Below are positions 34,563-42,101 of a DNA stretch of 64,000 bases, in pieces. The first letter of the stretch is position 1. The number at the start of each line of letters is the position of its first letter. Source of the DNA: Meandrina meandrites (Eukaryota; Cnidaria; Anthozoa; Scleractinia; Meandrinidae). A program made the position numbers and the translations under genes. The stretch is from the NCBI GenBank assembly GCA_963693305.1, contig OY855913.1:6855701-6919700 (forward strand), in the 5' to 3' direction. Below the pieces are notes generated by a model that was not told where the DNA came from, ran no database searches, and worked only from the letters and a program-made list of their open reading frames with translations.

Positions 34563-35174
34563 TTACTCTGACTGGGTGAGTTTTTTTAATATCTCTGCAC
34601 GAATCTCTTCCTCCATCTTTTTTACATCAACTTGTTGCGGGGGAGGCGGAGGCTGCTTTATGTTTTTTTCTCTTATCGATCTCTTCATCTCATAATACTT
34701 TTCATACTCTGATTTTATCAAAACAAACTCTTCATGGCTTACTCTGTTATCTGTCAACGCCTTGGAGACGACGTCTTTTATCGTGTTTATCTTCGCTTGG
34801 CAGACAGAGACAGTCTTTTCATCCTTACTCACCTTCTTTGATATAGCTTTTGCCAGACTCGCCGTAACCACACTCGTCAAGGCACAGAAACCCCCGACAG
34901 CTCCCAAGGCGACCGATACGGGAATACCGACTCCGGTAAGTCCTGTACCCAGTCCACCTCCGCAGAGAGCGACTGACAGAGTTCCGCTGCCTGTAGACAG
35001 ATTAAGTAATGCACTCCTTGCACGTTTATACTTTTTGTATACTTTTTCACAATCCTGCAGATCCTTCTCGAGAAGGGATAACCAATCTGCACACTGTTTC
35101 AATCTGAAGTTATCACCAGTAAGGGTATCACCATTACTCGGCAACTGAGGGTATATCTCTTTGTAACTCTCCAT
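34563..35174 (-). CDS. conserved Polinton protein with glycine-rich hydrophobic core (203 aa)
   Basis: A charged N-terminal third is followed by a long Gly/Ala/Val-rich hydrophobic stretch (about residues 62-112, with LSTGSGTLSVALCGGGLGTG and GIPVSVALGAVGGF), then a helical, charged C-terminus with a polyproline run. This architecture recurs in cnidarian Polintons from memory; the pattern suggests a membrane-inserting virion protein. The ATG directly abuts the TAA of the upstream 302-residue gene with no spacer, so the two may be expressed from one transcript. Confidence 0.7.
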   Translation of the reverse strand: MESYKEIYPQLPSNGDTLTGDNFRLKQCADWLSLLEKDLQDCEKVYKKYKRARSALLNLSTGSGTLSVALCGGGLGTGLTGVGIPVSVALGAVGGFCALTSVVTASLAKAISKKVSKDEKTVSVCQAKINTIKDVVSKALTDNRVSHEEFVLIKSEYEKYYEMKRSIREKNIKQPPPPPQQVDVKKMEEEIRAEILKKLTQSE

Positions 35175-36083
35175 TTACTTTCTCTTCTGCTTATTTTTAA
35201 CCTGTTCAACGAAGTAGACAACGACACCTAAAATCAACAACCACGCATTCTTTGCGAGAAAACCGATCGCCTCACCCGCTGTTTTAAAGATAAAACTTGC
35301 GATCGCTCCCACCATTCCGGGAAGTATCTCTCCCAATTTCTTTCCGATGGCTTTCAAACCGTTGCCGACACCCTTACCCAATCTCGACAGACCGCTCTTC
35401 AGATTAGATACGATCACACCGATAACGACGCCGACTGCTGACAGAACAGCAAACACTGTGAATCCGTACTTTTTAAAGATGGCCTTCACTCTGTCTCTGA
35501 TTGATAAGCGTTCCTCTATCACTTCGTTCTCTCTCTCCAAATTCTCTATCTCTTCTCTCTGCTGTTCAATGTTACGATCGATGTTCTCTCTCTGACTCAG
35601 ACCGACCTCTTTACGTGAAAACTCAAGCTCTCTGACTTTCTCTCTTCGCCTCGTTATCTCATTCTCGTTGACTTTAATCACCTCCTCAGCGGTCGGCCCG
35701 AGACTCTCTTTTATCGTTTTCGGTAATTTATCATTCAGTTCACCATCCGGTTTAAAAAGAGGGTAACTCTTACCTCCCTTTCTGTTCATTCTCACGACCA
35801 CTCGATCAAACTCGTCAAGGGAGGCTGTAAAAGATGATTTGACAGGATTAACTTTTTGATACTTTCTCTTAATCCTTTCCCAAGCGTCATCTCTGTTCTC
35901 TTCTCTCTGTATCAGAGGAGTGTTTTCATCCTCAATAAACGAAGTCTCCTCTCGGTAAGAGGGATTGTCGTAACCTCTTGTTGATGTTGAGGTCATAGGT
36001 ATCGATTCTCCCTCATCATCACCGGGATCTACCGGGTCAAAAGGATTATCTCTGTCAGGTATCTCTGTCGGGTCAACATCCAT
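35175..36083 (-). CDS. conserved Polinton coiled-coil membrane protein (302 aa)
   Basis: The acidic, Pro-rich N-terminus (residues 1-70) is followed by a Glu/Arg-rich coiled coil (about 135-190). Then come a hydrophobic helix (FTVFAVLSAVGVVIGVIVS), a glycine/lysine amphipathic stretch (GKGVGNGLKAIGKKLGEILP) and a second hydrophobic block ending in WLLILGVVVYFVEQV. I recall close relatives in cnidarian Polintons. A membrane-active role, analogous in idea to adenoviral lytic proteins, is inference. Three direct repeats with TCTTTTTAATT elements lie upstream. Confidence 0.7.
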   Translation of the reverse strand: MDVDPTEIPDRDNPFDPVDPGDDEGESIPMTSTSTRGYDNPSYREETSFIEDENTPLIQREENRDDAWERIKRKYQKVNPVKSSFTASLDEFDRVVVRMNRKGGKSYPLFKPDGELNDKLPKTIKESLGPTAEEVIKVNENEITRRREKVRELEFSRKEVGLSQRENIDRNIEQQREEIENLERENEVIEERLSIRDRVKAIFKKYGFTVFAVLSAVGVVIGVIVSNLKSGLSRLGKGVGNGLKAIGKKLGEILPGMVGAIASFIFKTAGEAIGFLAKNAWLLILGVVVYFVEQVKNKQKRK

Positions 36084-36117
36084 GATTCTTTACTTGATAA
36101 GTAAAGAATCTTTTAAA

Positions 36118-36191
36118 TTGATAATCTTTTTAATTATTTAATTGATAATCTTTTTAATTATTTACTTGATAATCTTTTTAATTGTTTATCT
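36118..36191. repeat. three tandem TTGATAATCTTTTTAATT units
   Basis: Roughly 30-bp AT-rich direct repeats lie between the 302-residue and 136-residue genes. Each contains a TCTTTTTAATT that resembles the element promoter motif, so this could be a multiplied promoter region. Confidence 0.6.
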
Positions 36192-36211
36192 TTTTTAATT
36201 AAAAACACCGC

Positions 36212-36622
36212 TTACAAAAATTTACTCGCTAAATAACCCAACGCCAACATCCCTCCGCCAACGTAAGCCATCTCACCCATTCTCTGGTCATCACTCGGTC
36301 TATAGTAATCAGAGAGTCGGGGTTCTTTTAAAGAGTAATCAGGATGTGTCTGTGAATAGAGTTTAAAAGCCTCGTCAGTGTTCGAGAGATTCTGTGAAGC
36401 CTGATGCTCCTCTTCCCTCTGCTGATTATACCAATCCAAAAGTCTCTGTCTCTTCTCTTGGTAAGCTGCGTAGTCTCTTTGATACTTCTCTATCGCCTTG
36501 TCGTGTCTTACTTTTTCTGTATCCGCATTTGATCCGCTCAGATACTTTGCAAGATAAGATCCTCCGACAAACGCTGTCGCATTCAAAACTGCTCCGCCAA
36601 TCATTAACGCAATGGTCGCCAT
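36212..36622 (-). CDS. small membrane protein with two hydrophobic ends (136 aa)
   Basis: The N-terminal helix (ALMIGGAVLNATAFVGGSYL) and the C-terminal helix (GGGMLALGYLASKF) flank a charged, Gln/Arg/Glu-rich helical middle (EKYQRDYAAYQEKRQRLLDW). The same layout is, from memory, common in aquatic-animal Polintons. Function unknown; probably virion or virus-factory membrane. Two perfect 26-bp direct repeats (36621-36672) form its upstream region and include the ATG. Confidence 0.7.
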   Translation of the reverse strand: MATIALMIGGAVLNATAFVGGSYLAKYLSGSNADTEKVRHDKAIEKYQRDYAAYQEKRQRLLDWYNQQREEEHQASQNLSNTDEAFKLYSQTHPDYSLKEPRLSDYYRPSDDQRMGEMAYVGGGMLALGYLASKFL

Positions 36623-36672
36623 ATGAATATTATTGGTGAAACCTTTATATGAATATTATTGGTGAAACCTTT
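36621..36672. repeat. 26-bp direct repeat, two perfect copies
   Basis: ATATGAATATTATTGGTGAA plus ACCTTT is repeated without change at 36621-36646 and 36647-36672, immediately upstream of and overlapping the ATG of the 136-residue gene. Confidence 0.9.
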
Positions 36673-36695
36673 ATCTTATTAATAATAATGATTCT

Positions 36696-36911
36696 CTAAG
36701 AGGGAAGAATCTTCTGTTTCTCCAAATACTCTTTCAAGTACATACTTCCTGACAAGACAGCGACCCATTTACCGTAGTTAACAATGCTGGATGAGGGGTC
36801 ATTGATAAATGATTCTTTTATTGCCTTCTTCGCAATGTAACCGACCCCCGCGGAGAGACCTATCAAAACGGATGCATCAGTGACAGTCTTCACGAGTTTA
36901 TTCTCTGACAT
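36696..36911 (-). CDS. small membrane protein, paralogue of the fibre N-terminus (71 aa)
   Basis: DASVLIGLSAGVGYIAKKA, then KWVAVLSGSMYLKEYLEKQK. The same order and spacing occur in the first 60 residues of the fibre-like protein at 37456-38226 (DASVLIG, KWVGILSGSLYLKEYMQ). Two hydrophobic segments suggest a membrane anchor. It has a TCTTTAAATGA promoter motif 20 bp before the ATG. Unknown function. Confidence 0.7.
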   Translation of the reverse strand: MSENKLVKTVTDASVLIGLSAGVGYIAKKAIKESFINDPSSSIVNYGKWVAVLSGSMYLKEYLEKQKILPS

Positions 36912-36930
36912 TTTTACTCTTTGGAGATTA

Positions 36931-36941
36931 TCTTTAAATGA
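36931..36941 (-). promoter_or_regulatory. promoter motif of the 71-residue gene
   Basis: TCTTTAAATGA, one change from the consensus, 20 bp before the ATG at 36911. Confidence 0.55.
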
Positions 36942-36944
36942 ATC

Positions 36945-37187
36945 TCACAGGATCGTGTCGTAAGAATTTCCTTTTCTCTTCTCCTCTTCAAACACTTTCT
37001 GTTTGGGGGTATCAATCTTTATAACCGCCCGACTGTTGTACTCACCGCACTCACACATTCCTCCTCCCTCAGGTATCTTAACTCCGCAGGCGCAGTGTTT
37101 TTTTGGTGAACAAAACGTAATATAAAGACTTAATAGACCTAAGGCGATGATTATGTCATATAATTCAAAGTCGAATTCAAAGTACAT
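36945..37187 (-). CDS. small membrane-anchored Cys-rich protein (80 aa)
   Basis: One N-terminal hydrophobic helix (IIIALGLLSLYITF) is followed by a CxC...CxC cluster (CACGVKIPEGGGMCECG) that could bind one zinc ion, and a charged tail. TCTTTAATTGA lies 20 bp upstream of the ATG. I do not recognise a family. Confidence 0.6.
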   Translation of the reverse strand: MYFEFDFELYDIIIALGLLSLYITFCSPKKHCACGVKIPEGGGMCECGEYNSRAVIKIDTPKQKVFEEEKRKGNSYDTIL

Positions 37188-37206
37188 TTTAATTGAGATA
37201 ACATTC

Positions 37207-37217
37207 TCTTTAATTGA
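37207..37217 (-). promoter_or_regulatory. promoter motif of the 80-residue gene
   Basis: TCTTTAATTGA, a variant of the shared motif, 20 bp before the ATG at 37187. Confidence 0.45.
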
Positions 37218-37455
37218 TCTTATTTAACATTATGTATCCGAACTTTTTATATCCTGAACCCAAACCGTCAAAAAAGGTGGAGGCATCTGAGGTCTTTATG
37301 GTCAATGAGGTGTTTTCGTATATATCTAAAACAGAGATAAAATTATACGTTTTAAATCCCCTGCTTGAGTTGGGTACTGTGATGTTGATGTTATCGCTCA
37401 GTTCCAAGAAGGGTGCGGGATTTAATATAAACTGAACAGTTCCGTTATCATCATC
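37210..37455 (-). pseudogene. in-frame C-terminal continuation of the fibre-like gene after a TAA stop
   Basis: After the TAA at 37456-37458 the same frame stays open for about 80 codons, ending at 37210, with beta-rich sequence (LELSDNINITVPNSS, LDIYENTSLTIKT). It has no promoter motif of its own. The simplest reading is that it is the distal head of the fibre protein, cut off by one nonsense change. An independent start at 37407 is possible but less likely. Confidence 0.65.
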
Positions 37456-38226
37456 TTAGTCAGTCTTCAAACCGTCGATGAGAGAGATCGAGTAGACTCC
37501 CGGATTCTTGATTATAATTCTTTCATAGTAGTCTGTATTCACAACGAAATCGGAGGGATCACTCTGTCTGGTGTACCGAGTATGTAAATCAGTTCCGTTC
37601 GCATAGAATTTAACGGTGTTTTCATTATTATGGTGAAGATAACCTTTATTAAAGACTTTTCTGGGGATGATATCTTTGACGTACGTTCTTATCTCAGTCA
37701 TCTTTCGCAGGGTGATCGACTCGCTTTTGTCAACGGTTCTGTTTACGTAATCGACATTCGCTGCGTAATCAACATCTGAGGGTTCCGGGGTCTTCAGATT
37801 ATGTATAGAATCGTTTCCCATGTCGAGATCTCCCTTCCTGATAACAAGGCTGTTAACGAGAGTTTTCACCTTCTCGTCAACGTAACTCACTTTGGTATCA
37901 ACGTAATTTTTATTGACTGCATCTCTGTCACCGACGGGATTGGCAAGGTTTATAATCCTCTTCGATTTGAGATCAAGATTCTTTGCCTTCTTTGAGTTAA
38001 TGTCGTTATCCCTCTTCGAGTTAAGGGAATCAATCCTCTTCAAAATCTCTTCTCTCTGCATATACTCTTTCAAATAGAGGCTACCGGAGAGTATTCCTAC
38101 CCATTTAAGGTAGTCGATCACACTGTCTGAGGGATCGTACAGATTAACAAAGTAGCTGAAACCTGAGGAGATACCGATCAGAACAGAGGCGTCATAAATC
38201 ATCTTGAAGATCTTCTCTTTCGACAT
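37456..38226 (-). CDS. fibre-like attachment protein candidate (256 aa, truncated)
   Basis: Residues 1-60 form a hydrophobic anchor related to the 71-residue protein nearby. Residues 65-170 contain repeats of the kind seen in phage and adenoviral-type fibre shafts (INLANPVGDRDAVNKNYVD, then DLDMGNDSIHNLKTPEPSDVD). The remainder is beta-rich (NPGVYSISLIDG). A TAA ends the frame at 37456, but the frame continues beyond it, so the distal domain appears lost. TCTTTAAATCA lies about 20 bp upstream of the ATG. A surface spike or receptor-binding role is an inference from the shaft motif. Confidence 0.7.
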   Translation of the reverse strand: MSKEKIFKMIYDASVLIGISSGFSYFVNLYDPSDSVIDYLKWVGILSGSLYLKEYMQREEILKRIDSLNSKRDNDINSKKAKNLDLKSKRIINLANPVGDRDAVNKNYVDTKVSYVDEKVKTLVNSLVIRKGDLDMGNDSIHNLKTPEPSDVDYAANVDYVNRTVDKSESITLRKMTEIRTYVKDIIPRKVFNKGYLHHNNENTVKFYANGTDLHTRYTRQSDPSDFVVNTDYYERIIIKNPGVYSISLIDGLKTD

Positions 38227-38244
38227 TTATCTTGAGAGAGAAGA

Positions 38245-38255
38245 TCTTTAAATCA
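38245..38255 (-). promoter_or_regulatory. promoter motif of the fibre-like gene
   Basis: Exact TCTTTAAATCA, 19 bp before the ATG at 38226. Confidence 0.6.
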
Positions 38256-38261
38256 CAAAGT

Positions 38262-38729
38262 TCAGTGCATACCCATCTTGGGTACGGGAATCTTTGATGG
38301 TTGAGGTCTTGCTATCGCAGGGGGTGGTAAGTCTGACGGTGGTTCCGGTAATCTTACCTGCGGAGGTTCAACCTTTGTATCTTTTTTATAACTCATAAAC
38401 ATATTTATCACGGTCAAGCCGATTCCGACAACAGAGATGACGGTTGTGAAAGATAACTCGGGAAACCACCCCCCTGCGAGAGCAAGGCTCTGTGACTCTC
38501 CTGTCTCTCTCTCCTCTTGAGCCTTCTCAGCCTCACGTTTCATCTCTCTTTTCAACGCCTCCTTCGCCCTTCTGTTATGTTCGGCAAGTTTCTTTCCTGC
38601 AGCGACCTTCTTGGGATCTTTCTCTCTCTTTACACTCTCTTGTACGGGGGTCTTTGTGATCTGCTCGCTACCTCTCTCAAAGTTGTGCTCGCTACCTCTC
38701 TCAAAGTTGTGCTCGATATCTTTTGACAT
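38262..38729 (-). CDS. basic single-pass membrane protein (155 aa)
   Basis: The start carries a duplicated HNFERGSE octapeptide (24-bp direct repeat), then a Lys/Arg/Glu-rich helical region (KKVAAGKKLAEHNRRAKEAL), one hydrophobic helix (TTVISVVGIGLTVINMFMSY) and a Pro-rich tail. The KKVAAGKKLAEHNR stretch recurs in cnidarian Polinton proteins from memory. TCTTTAAATCA lies 20 bp before the ATG. Function unknown; a virion membrane or core-associated role is possible. Confidence 0.65.
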   Translation of the reverse strand: MSKDIEHNFERGSEHNFERGSEQITKTPVQESVKREKDPKKVAAGKKLAEHNRRAKEALKREMKREAEKAQEERETGESQSLALAGGWFPELSFTTVISVVGIGLTVINMFMSYKKDTKVEPPQVRLPEPPSDLPPPAIARPQPSKIPVPKMGMH

Positions 38730-38748
38730 TTAGTTACTCTTATACATC

Positions 38749-38759
38749 TCTTTAAATCA
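38749..38759 (-). promoter_or_regulatory. promoter motif of the 155-residue gene
   Basis: Exact TCTTTAAATCA, 20 bp before the ATG at 38729. Confidence 0.6.
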
Positions 38760-38792
38760 ACTGATGTAGTTGATTTAGTTAATCTTAAGAGT

Positions 38793-39077
38793 TTACACCG
38801 GTGAAAAGAAAAAATCATCCTCATCGACAATTTCGTGTTGCTGTACCTGATCTTCACTCATATTTATGGTCACTCCCCTTCCTTTGCCAAAAGCGTTGGC
38901 TATTCTTTTAAACTGTTGGAGAGTGAAAGCGATGAGATCATCACCTCCCCCGAGATCCTTGTGTTTAAATCTTATGGTGACGGCCTCATTGTTATCGATT
39001 GCTGAACACAACTTTTCTTTCTCTTCTTCAGAGATGTTCACTCTGTGATCAACGTAACGCACCTTTTCTTGAGACAT
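38793..39077 (-). CDS. small conserved Polinton protein, pX-like candidate (94 aa)
   Basis: An FTLQQFKRIANAFGKGRGVTI stretch followed by NMSEDQ resembles the recurring GKGVxIKMSxxQ signature of small Polinton/adintovirus proteins that have been compared with adenoviral core peptides. It has an acidic C-terminus. TCTTTAAATCA lies 20 bp upstream of the ATG. The match is from memory and short. Confidence 0.55.
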   Translation of the reverse strand: MSQEKVRYVDHRVNISEEEKEKLCSAIDNNEAVTIRFKHKDLGGGDDLIAFTLQQFKRIANAFGKGRGVTINMSEDQVQQHEIVDEDDFFFSPV

Positions 39078-39096
39078 TTTAATAAGTCATAAGAAG

Positions 39097-39107
39097 TCTT
39101 TAAATCA
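39097..39107 (-). promoter_or_regulatory. promoter motif of the 94-residue gene
   Basis: Exact TCTTTAAATCA, 20 bp before the ATG at 39077. Confidence 0.6.
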
Positions 39108-39132
39108 TTTTTTACATACTGTTGAACCTGTT

Positions 39133-39510
39133 TTAGTTAAGCTTAACACCCTCTATTACCAATCTTCCAACAATGAAAGGCTTGAGATCCCAATAAGGAA
39201 TGTAGTGAGGTATTCTTATAAGTAGAACCCCTTCATCTCTGCACATTTCATCCTTCAAAGAGTCTTTCATCACTTGATATTCAAAATCACCCGCACATGA
39301 GTGAAAGCAGGGAGTGAACTCTGTATGTTGTCTGCCGTCATACTCGAATGCCAAACCTTTACCGATAGGAGTGACTATGTCAGGGTTATAACCGTCCAAC
39401 TCGAGGTTCTGGTAAGTCCAAGGATTTTTTAGCCAATCGGGTCTGACTGTTTTGAACTCTGTTCTGTATAGGTCTTGAAATATCTTTCTACACTTCTCTT
39501 CATATAACAT
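39133..39510 (-). CDS. PD-(D/E)XK/Vsr-like nuclease candidate (125 aa)
   Basis: NLELDGYNP (residues 35-43) followed by LAFEYDGRQH (53-62), and a later basic segment with LLIRIPHYI, make the active-site pattern of Vsr/MutH-type restriction-like folds. Similar short proteins are common in large DNA viruses of eukaryotes. It may process recombination or replication intermediates; the substrate is unknown. A TGTTTAAATCA motif lies 22 bp before the ATG. Confidence 0.65.
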   Translation of the reverse strand: MLYEEKCRKIFQDLYRTEFKTVRPDWLKNPWTYQNLELDGYNPDIVTPIGKGLAFEYDGRQHTEFTPCFHSCAGDFEYQVMKDSLKDEMCRDEGVLLIRIPHYIPYWDLKPFIVGRLVIEGVKLN

Positions 39511-39531
39511 GTTTAGTTAACTCTTAAGAAA

Positions 39532-39542
39532 TGTTTAAATCA
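39532..39542 (-). promoter_or_regulatory. promoter motif of the nuclease-like gene
   Basis: TGTTTAAATCA, one change from the consensus, 22 bp before the ATG at 39510. Confidence 0.5.
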
Positions 39543-39579
39543 ACTGTAACGGTTGATTTAGTTAATCTTAATAGTCTAC

Positions 39580-40080
39580 TCAAGAGTCATTGATAACCTC
39601 TTCATTCTCCTTAACAATCTCCTCACTCGGTCTTAATTTGACATGCTTAGCAACCTTGAAAAGTCCGCTAGCTAACGCTACCAATCTTCCTCCCTTGAGT
39701 ACCAACAGGCCTGCAAAGTTACTCAGTTCACGTTTAACAAGATCATCGTTTTTCAAGTCTTCATTGAGAGCCTCAACATCATCCACGGGAATCACATAAG
39801 AGATAAGAACAGAGGCTGCAGAGATGGCTGACTCAACCAATCCGTTCGATACTTTCTTACCCATGACAGTCTTGTATCGATTAAAGTATTTTTTCACACC
39901 CTTGGGAGAGAGTCTCTTAATATCTCCCAGACTCATCGCTTTACCGAGAAACTCCTCTGTCGATCCGAGGGAGGCGAGTATCGCGAGTGACTCTCTCTCT
40001 GTTTCGAGATCATCTTCATCATCGGGGGTCTTAATCTCCTCATGCTGTACATCCTCAATATAATCTTCAACGTTTGCCAT
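39580..40080 (-). CDS. conserved Polinton protein of unknown function (166 aa)
   Basis: The acidic N-terminus leads into LSPKGVKKYFNRYKTVMGK, SYVIPVDDVE and LSNFAGLLVLKGGRLVALAS, which I recall as recurring in cnidarian Polintons next to the ATPase. The middle and end are mildly hydrophobic helices. CTTCTTTAAAAA lies about 20 bp upstream of the ATG. No enzyme motif is visible. Confidence 0.65.
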   Translation of the reverse strand: MANVEDYIEDVQHEEIKTPDDEDDLETERESLAILASLGSTEEFLGKAMSLGDIKRLSPKGVKKYFNRYKTVMGKKVSNGLVESAISAASVLISYVIPVDDVEALNEDLKNDDLVKRELSNFAGLLVLKGGRLVALASGLFKVAKHVKLRPSEEIVKENEEVINDS

Positions 40081-40124
40081 CTTTATGTTTAATCACACTT
40101 CTTTAAAAAGGTTCTTATTAAATT

Positions 40125-40745
40125 CTATGAAGGTATCTCAAGATAACACTCAAACGGAAATCTGAGGCAGAGGCAGAGTCGAGCGTATCTCTCTGTTTTT
40201 AACAGTTTTATAAATACTCTCTTTGTCTCCGTGTCAAGATCTCCTCCGTAATCATCGAACAGGGTCTTCATTCCGACCTGAGAGGGATTGTGAAAAGCGA
40301 CCACGCAGGCGACGTTCTCTCGGAAGGGTTTTGCTATCGAGGTCAACTGCTGTGTCAACACCCATACACTCAATCCGTCGTGTCTCCCGGAGAAAGCGAG
40401 GTCGATAAATTTATTACTGCGATGCTTAAGGTCTTTGGAGACGGCGCAGTCGTCAAGAATTAACAGGGTGTTTGTTCCGGAGAAGAGATCTGACACGGTG
40501 GTTAATAAAAGGTCAATCTCTTCCGAGTTTGAGGCATCAGGTGAGAGAACGAAGAAGCGTTTATCACCTTGGGCGAACCCGTGGTAGGTCCGGTTCTTCG
40601 CATAGGTTGGGCAGATAAGAACAATGTACTCAAAGACCTTTCGGAAGGGTCCTCTGAGCTGCTCTATAAGGTACTTTGTCTTTCCGCAGTTTGTCGGTCC
40701 GGTAATTATCATGTGAAAGGGAATCTTATCTCGTAACTCATTCAT
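40125..40745 (-). CDS. A32-like genome-packaging ATPase (206 aa)
   Basis: Walker A GPTNCGKT at residues 16-23, Walker B LLILDD at about 94-99 and the VLTQQ sensor region at about 128 match the FtsK/HerA superfamily ATPases that pump DNA into capsids in Polintons, virophages and large DNA viruses. Length is typical for Polintons. It lies next to the capsid-like gene, as usual. All key residues are intact. Confidence 0.85.
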   Translation of the reverse strand: MNELRDKIPFHMIITGPTNCGKTKYLIEQLRGPFRKVFEYIVLICPTYAKNRTYHGFAQGDKRFFVLSPDASNSEEIDLLLTTVSDLFSGTNTLLILDDCAVSKDLKHRSNKFIDLAFSGRHDGLSVWVLTQQLTSIAKPFRENVACVVAFHNPSQVGMKTLFDDYGGDLDTETKRVFIKLLKTERYARLCLCLRFPFECYLEIPS

Positions 40746-40833
40746 TTATTTATTAAGCGAGGGGTCTTTTTAATATAAATATTTTTAGTTTGTTAAAAAA
40801 TATTTTTACAAAAAAAAATACTTTATCAGTAAT

Positions 40834-42075
40834 TTAATATAAGATCGATTTTAACTCTGTGTTCATGATCTCCATCAATGCGTCAGCGACCACAAACATA
40901 TGACATTTGATGTTTCCCGTTCCTCCGGTCTTTCGTTTAATCTCAAGTTTCACACCGTCTCGTGTTGTGTTTATGTGAAGACCTCCTCCGTGAATACCGT
41001 TGTCAGAGAAGGTTCTCAGATCGATCCAAAGACCGAACTTGTCTGCATAAAAATCTTCTTCTTTTACCTTGCCTGAACCCCCGATTCGTCTCTTGATTGA
41101 CTCCCAAAAGTCAGACGGAATCATCCCCTTTGAGAAGAGTCGGTTAGGCATGCCGTCGATGTTGATGTTGATCGATTTAATGTCAGGATTAACAAACTTC
41201 TCAGAGTCTCGTTTTCCCTCATCATAATCCTCTTCAAACAGACAGAGTATGCCTGTCATCGACTTTCTCGGAAGATTGACGTGCTCGTTAATTATGCTGT
41301 CATTCGGCTTTGAGATGTTAAACGTTTTGTGAAGGATTATGTTCTCATACAAGAATCCTTTTCCGACCTGATAACTCCTCATCGCATCACTTGACAGGTC
41401 TTCACTCGTGATGCAGCGATACTCCAACTCAATGTTCATCAATTTATATGTTGGCGGTGTCTTTTCCTTCTCTTTTTTATCATGATTTACGATCTCATCA
41501 ACCTTCGGCAGAGTGATCTCAAACATCAGAGGATGAGGAAGAGCCTTCGGATAGAGAGCTCCATGATCACTCAGAACAGGATGGTCGAGAGGTATAACGT
41601 ACTTGGTGTTGTGAATTGCGGCGAGGGCGACCTCTTTTGAGTTAGAGGTGCTCTTATCACCTGCGTTCGTTCGAAGTTTTCTCATATTCTCAGATGAGAT
41701 TCCCTGCCTCAATCTGTCCTCTCGATCATCAAGAAAGAGGTCATGATAGGTCTGAAAGAGATCGTATCTCTCTGTCTCATGTAGTTTCTCTCCTCCGAAA
41801 GATACCTTAAGTTTACATGCAAGGTTTCTTCCGACATTATTTACGAGGGTGTTGTTGGTATGACCTCCTATTTTCAAGTCAAACAGAAGATTAACACTTC
41901 CCGGAACGATGACCACGTTGTCTGTAAGTATGGGAATGTTTACACTAATGGTCTCACCGAAATTCGCTGATGAGGGATTAAATGTGATCCTGTTAAGAGA
42001 GGACTCTGCCTTCAAGCCGAAAGGTTCTCGAGGTACTCGGTTAGGGTTGATAATTTCTGATACTGCTTGCGACAT
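40834..42075 (-). CDS. capsid-like protein candidate (413 aa)
   Basis: Beta-strand-rich sequence with FGETISVNIPILTDNVVIVP, LLFDLKIGG, NNVGRNLACKLKVSFGGE and YVIPLDHPVLSDHG is reminiscent of jelly-roll capsid proteins of Polintons and adomaviruses. It is recognisable from memory as a recurrent cnidarian Polinton gene. It is shorter than the 600-700 residues usual for double jelly-roll major capsid proteins, so it may be a compact version or a minor capsid protein; a structure prediction would decide. It is divergently arranged with the integrase, only 26 bp apart. Confidence 0.65.
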   Translation of the reverse strand: MSQAVSEIINPNRVPREPFGLKAESSLNRITFNPSSANFGETISVNIPILTDNVVIVPGSVNLLFDLKIGGHTNNTLVNNVGRNLACKLKVSFGGEKLHETERYDLFQTYHDLFLDDREDRLRQGISSENMRKLRTNAGDKSTSNSKEVALAAIHNTKYVIPLDHPVLSDHGALYPKALPHPLMFEITLPKVDEIVNHDKKEKEKTPPTYKLMNIELEYRCITSEDLSSDAMRSYQVGKGFLYENIILHKTFNISKPNDSIINEHVNLPRKSMTGILCLFEEDYDEGKRDSEKFVNPDIKSININIDGMPNRLFSKGMIPSDFWESIKRRIGGSGKVKEEDFYADKFGLWIDLRTFSDNGIHGGGLHINTTRDGVKLEIKRKTGGTGNIKCHMFVVADALMEIMNTELKSILY

Positions 42076-42101
42076 TTTAAAAGAAGAAAGGTTATTTTTA
42101 A
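42076..42101. promoter_or_regulatory. 26-bp divergent promoter between capsid-like and integrase genes
   Basis: The two ATGs face away from each other with only 26 bp between. ATTTTTAAAT spans the integrase start, so the capsid-side motif overlaps the integrase ATG. Confidence 0.45.

Noticed and set aside
40834..42075. A firm major capsid protein call
   Set aside because: Too short for a standard Polinton double jelly-roll and no alignment could be run; kept as a candidate only.
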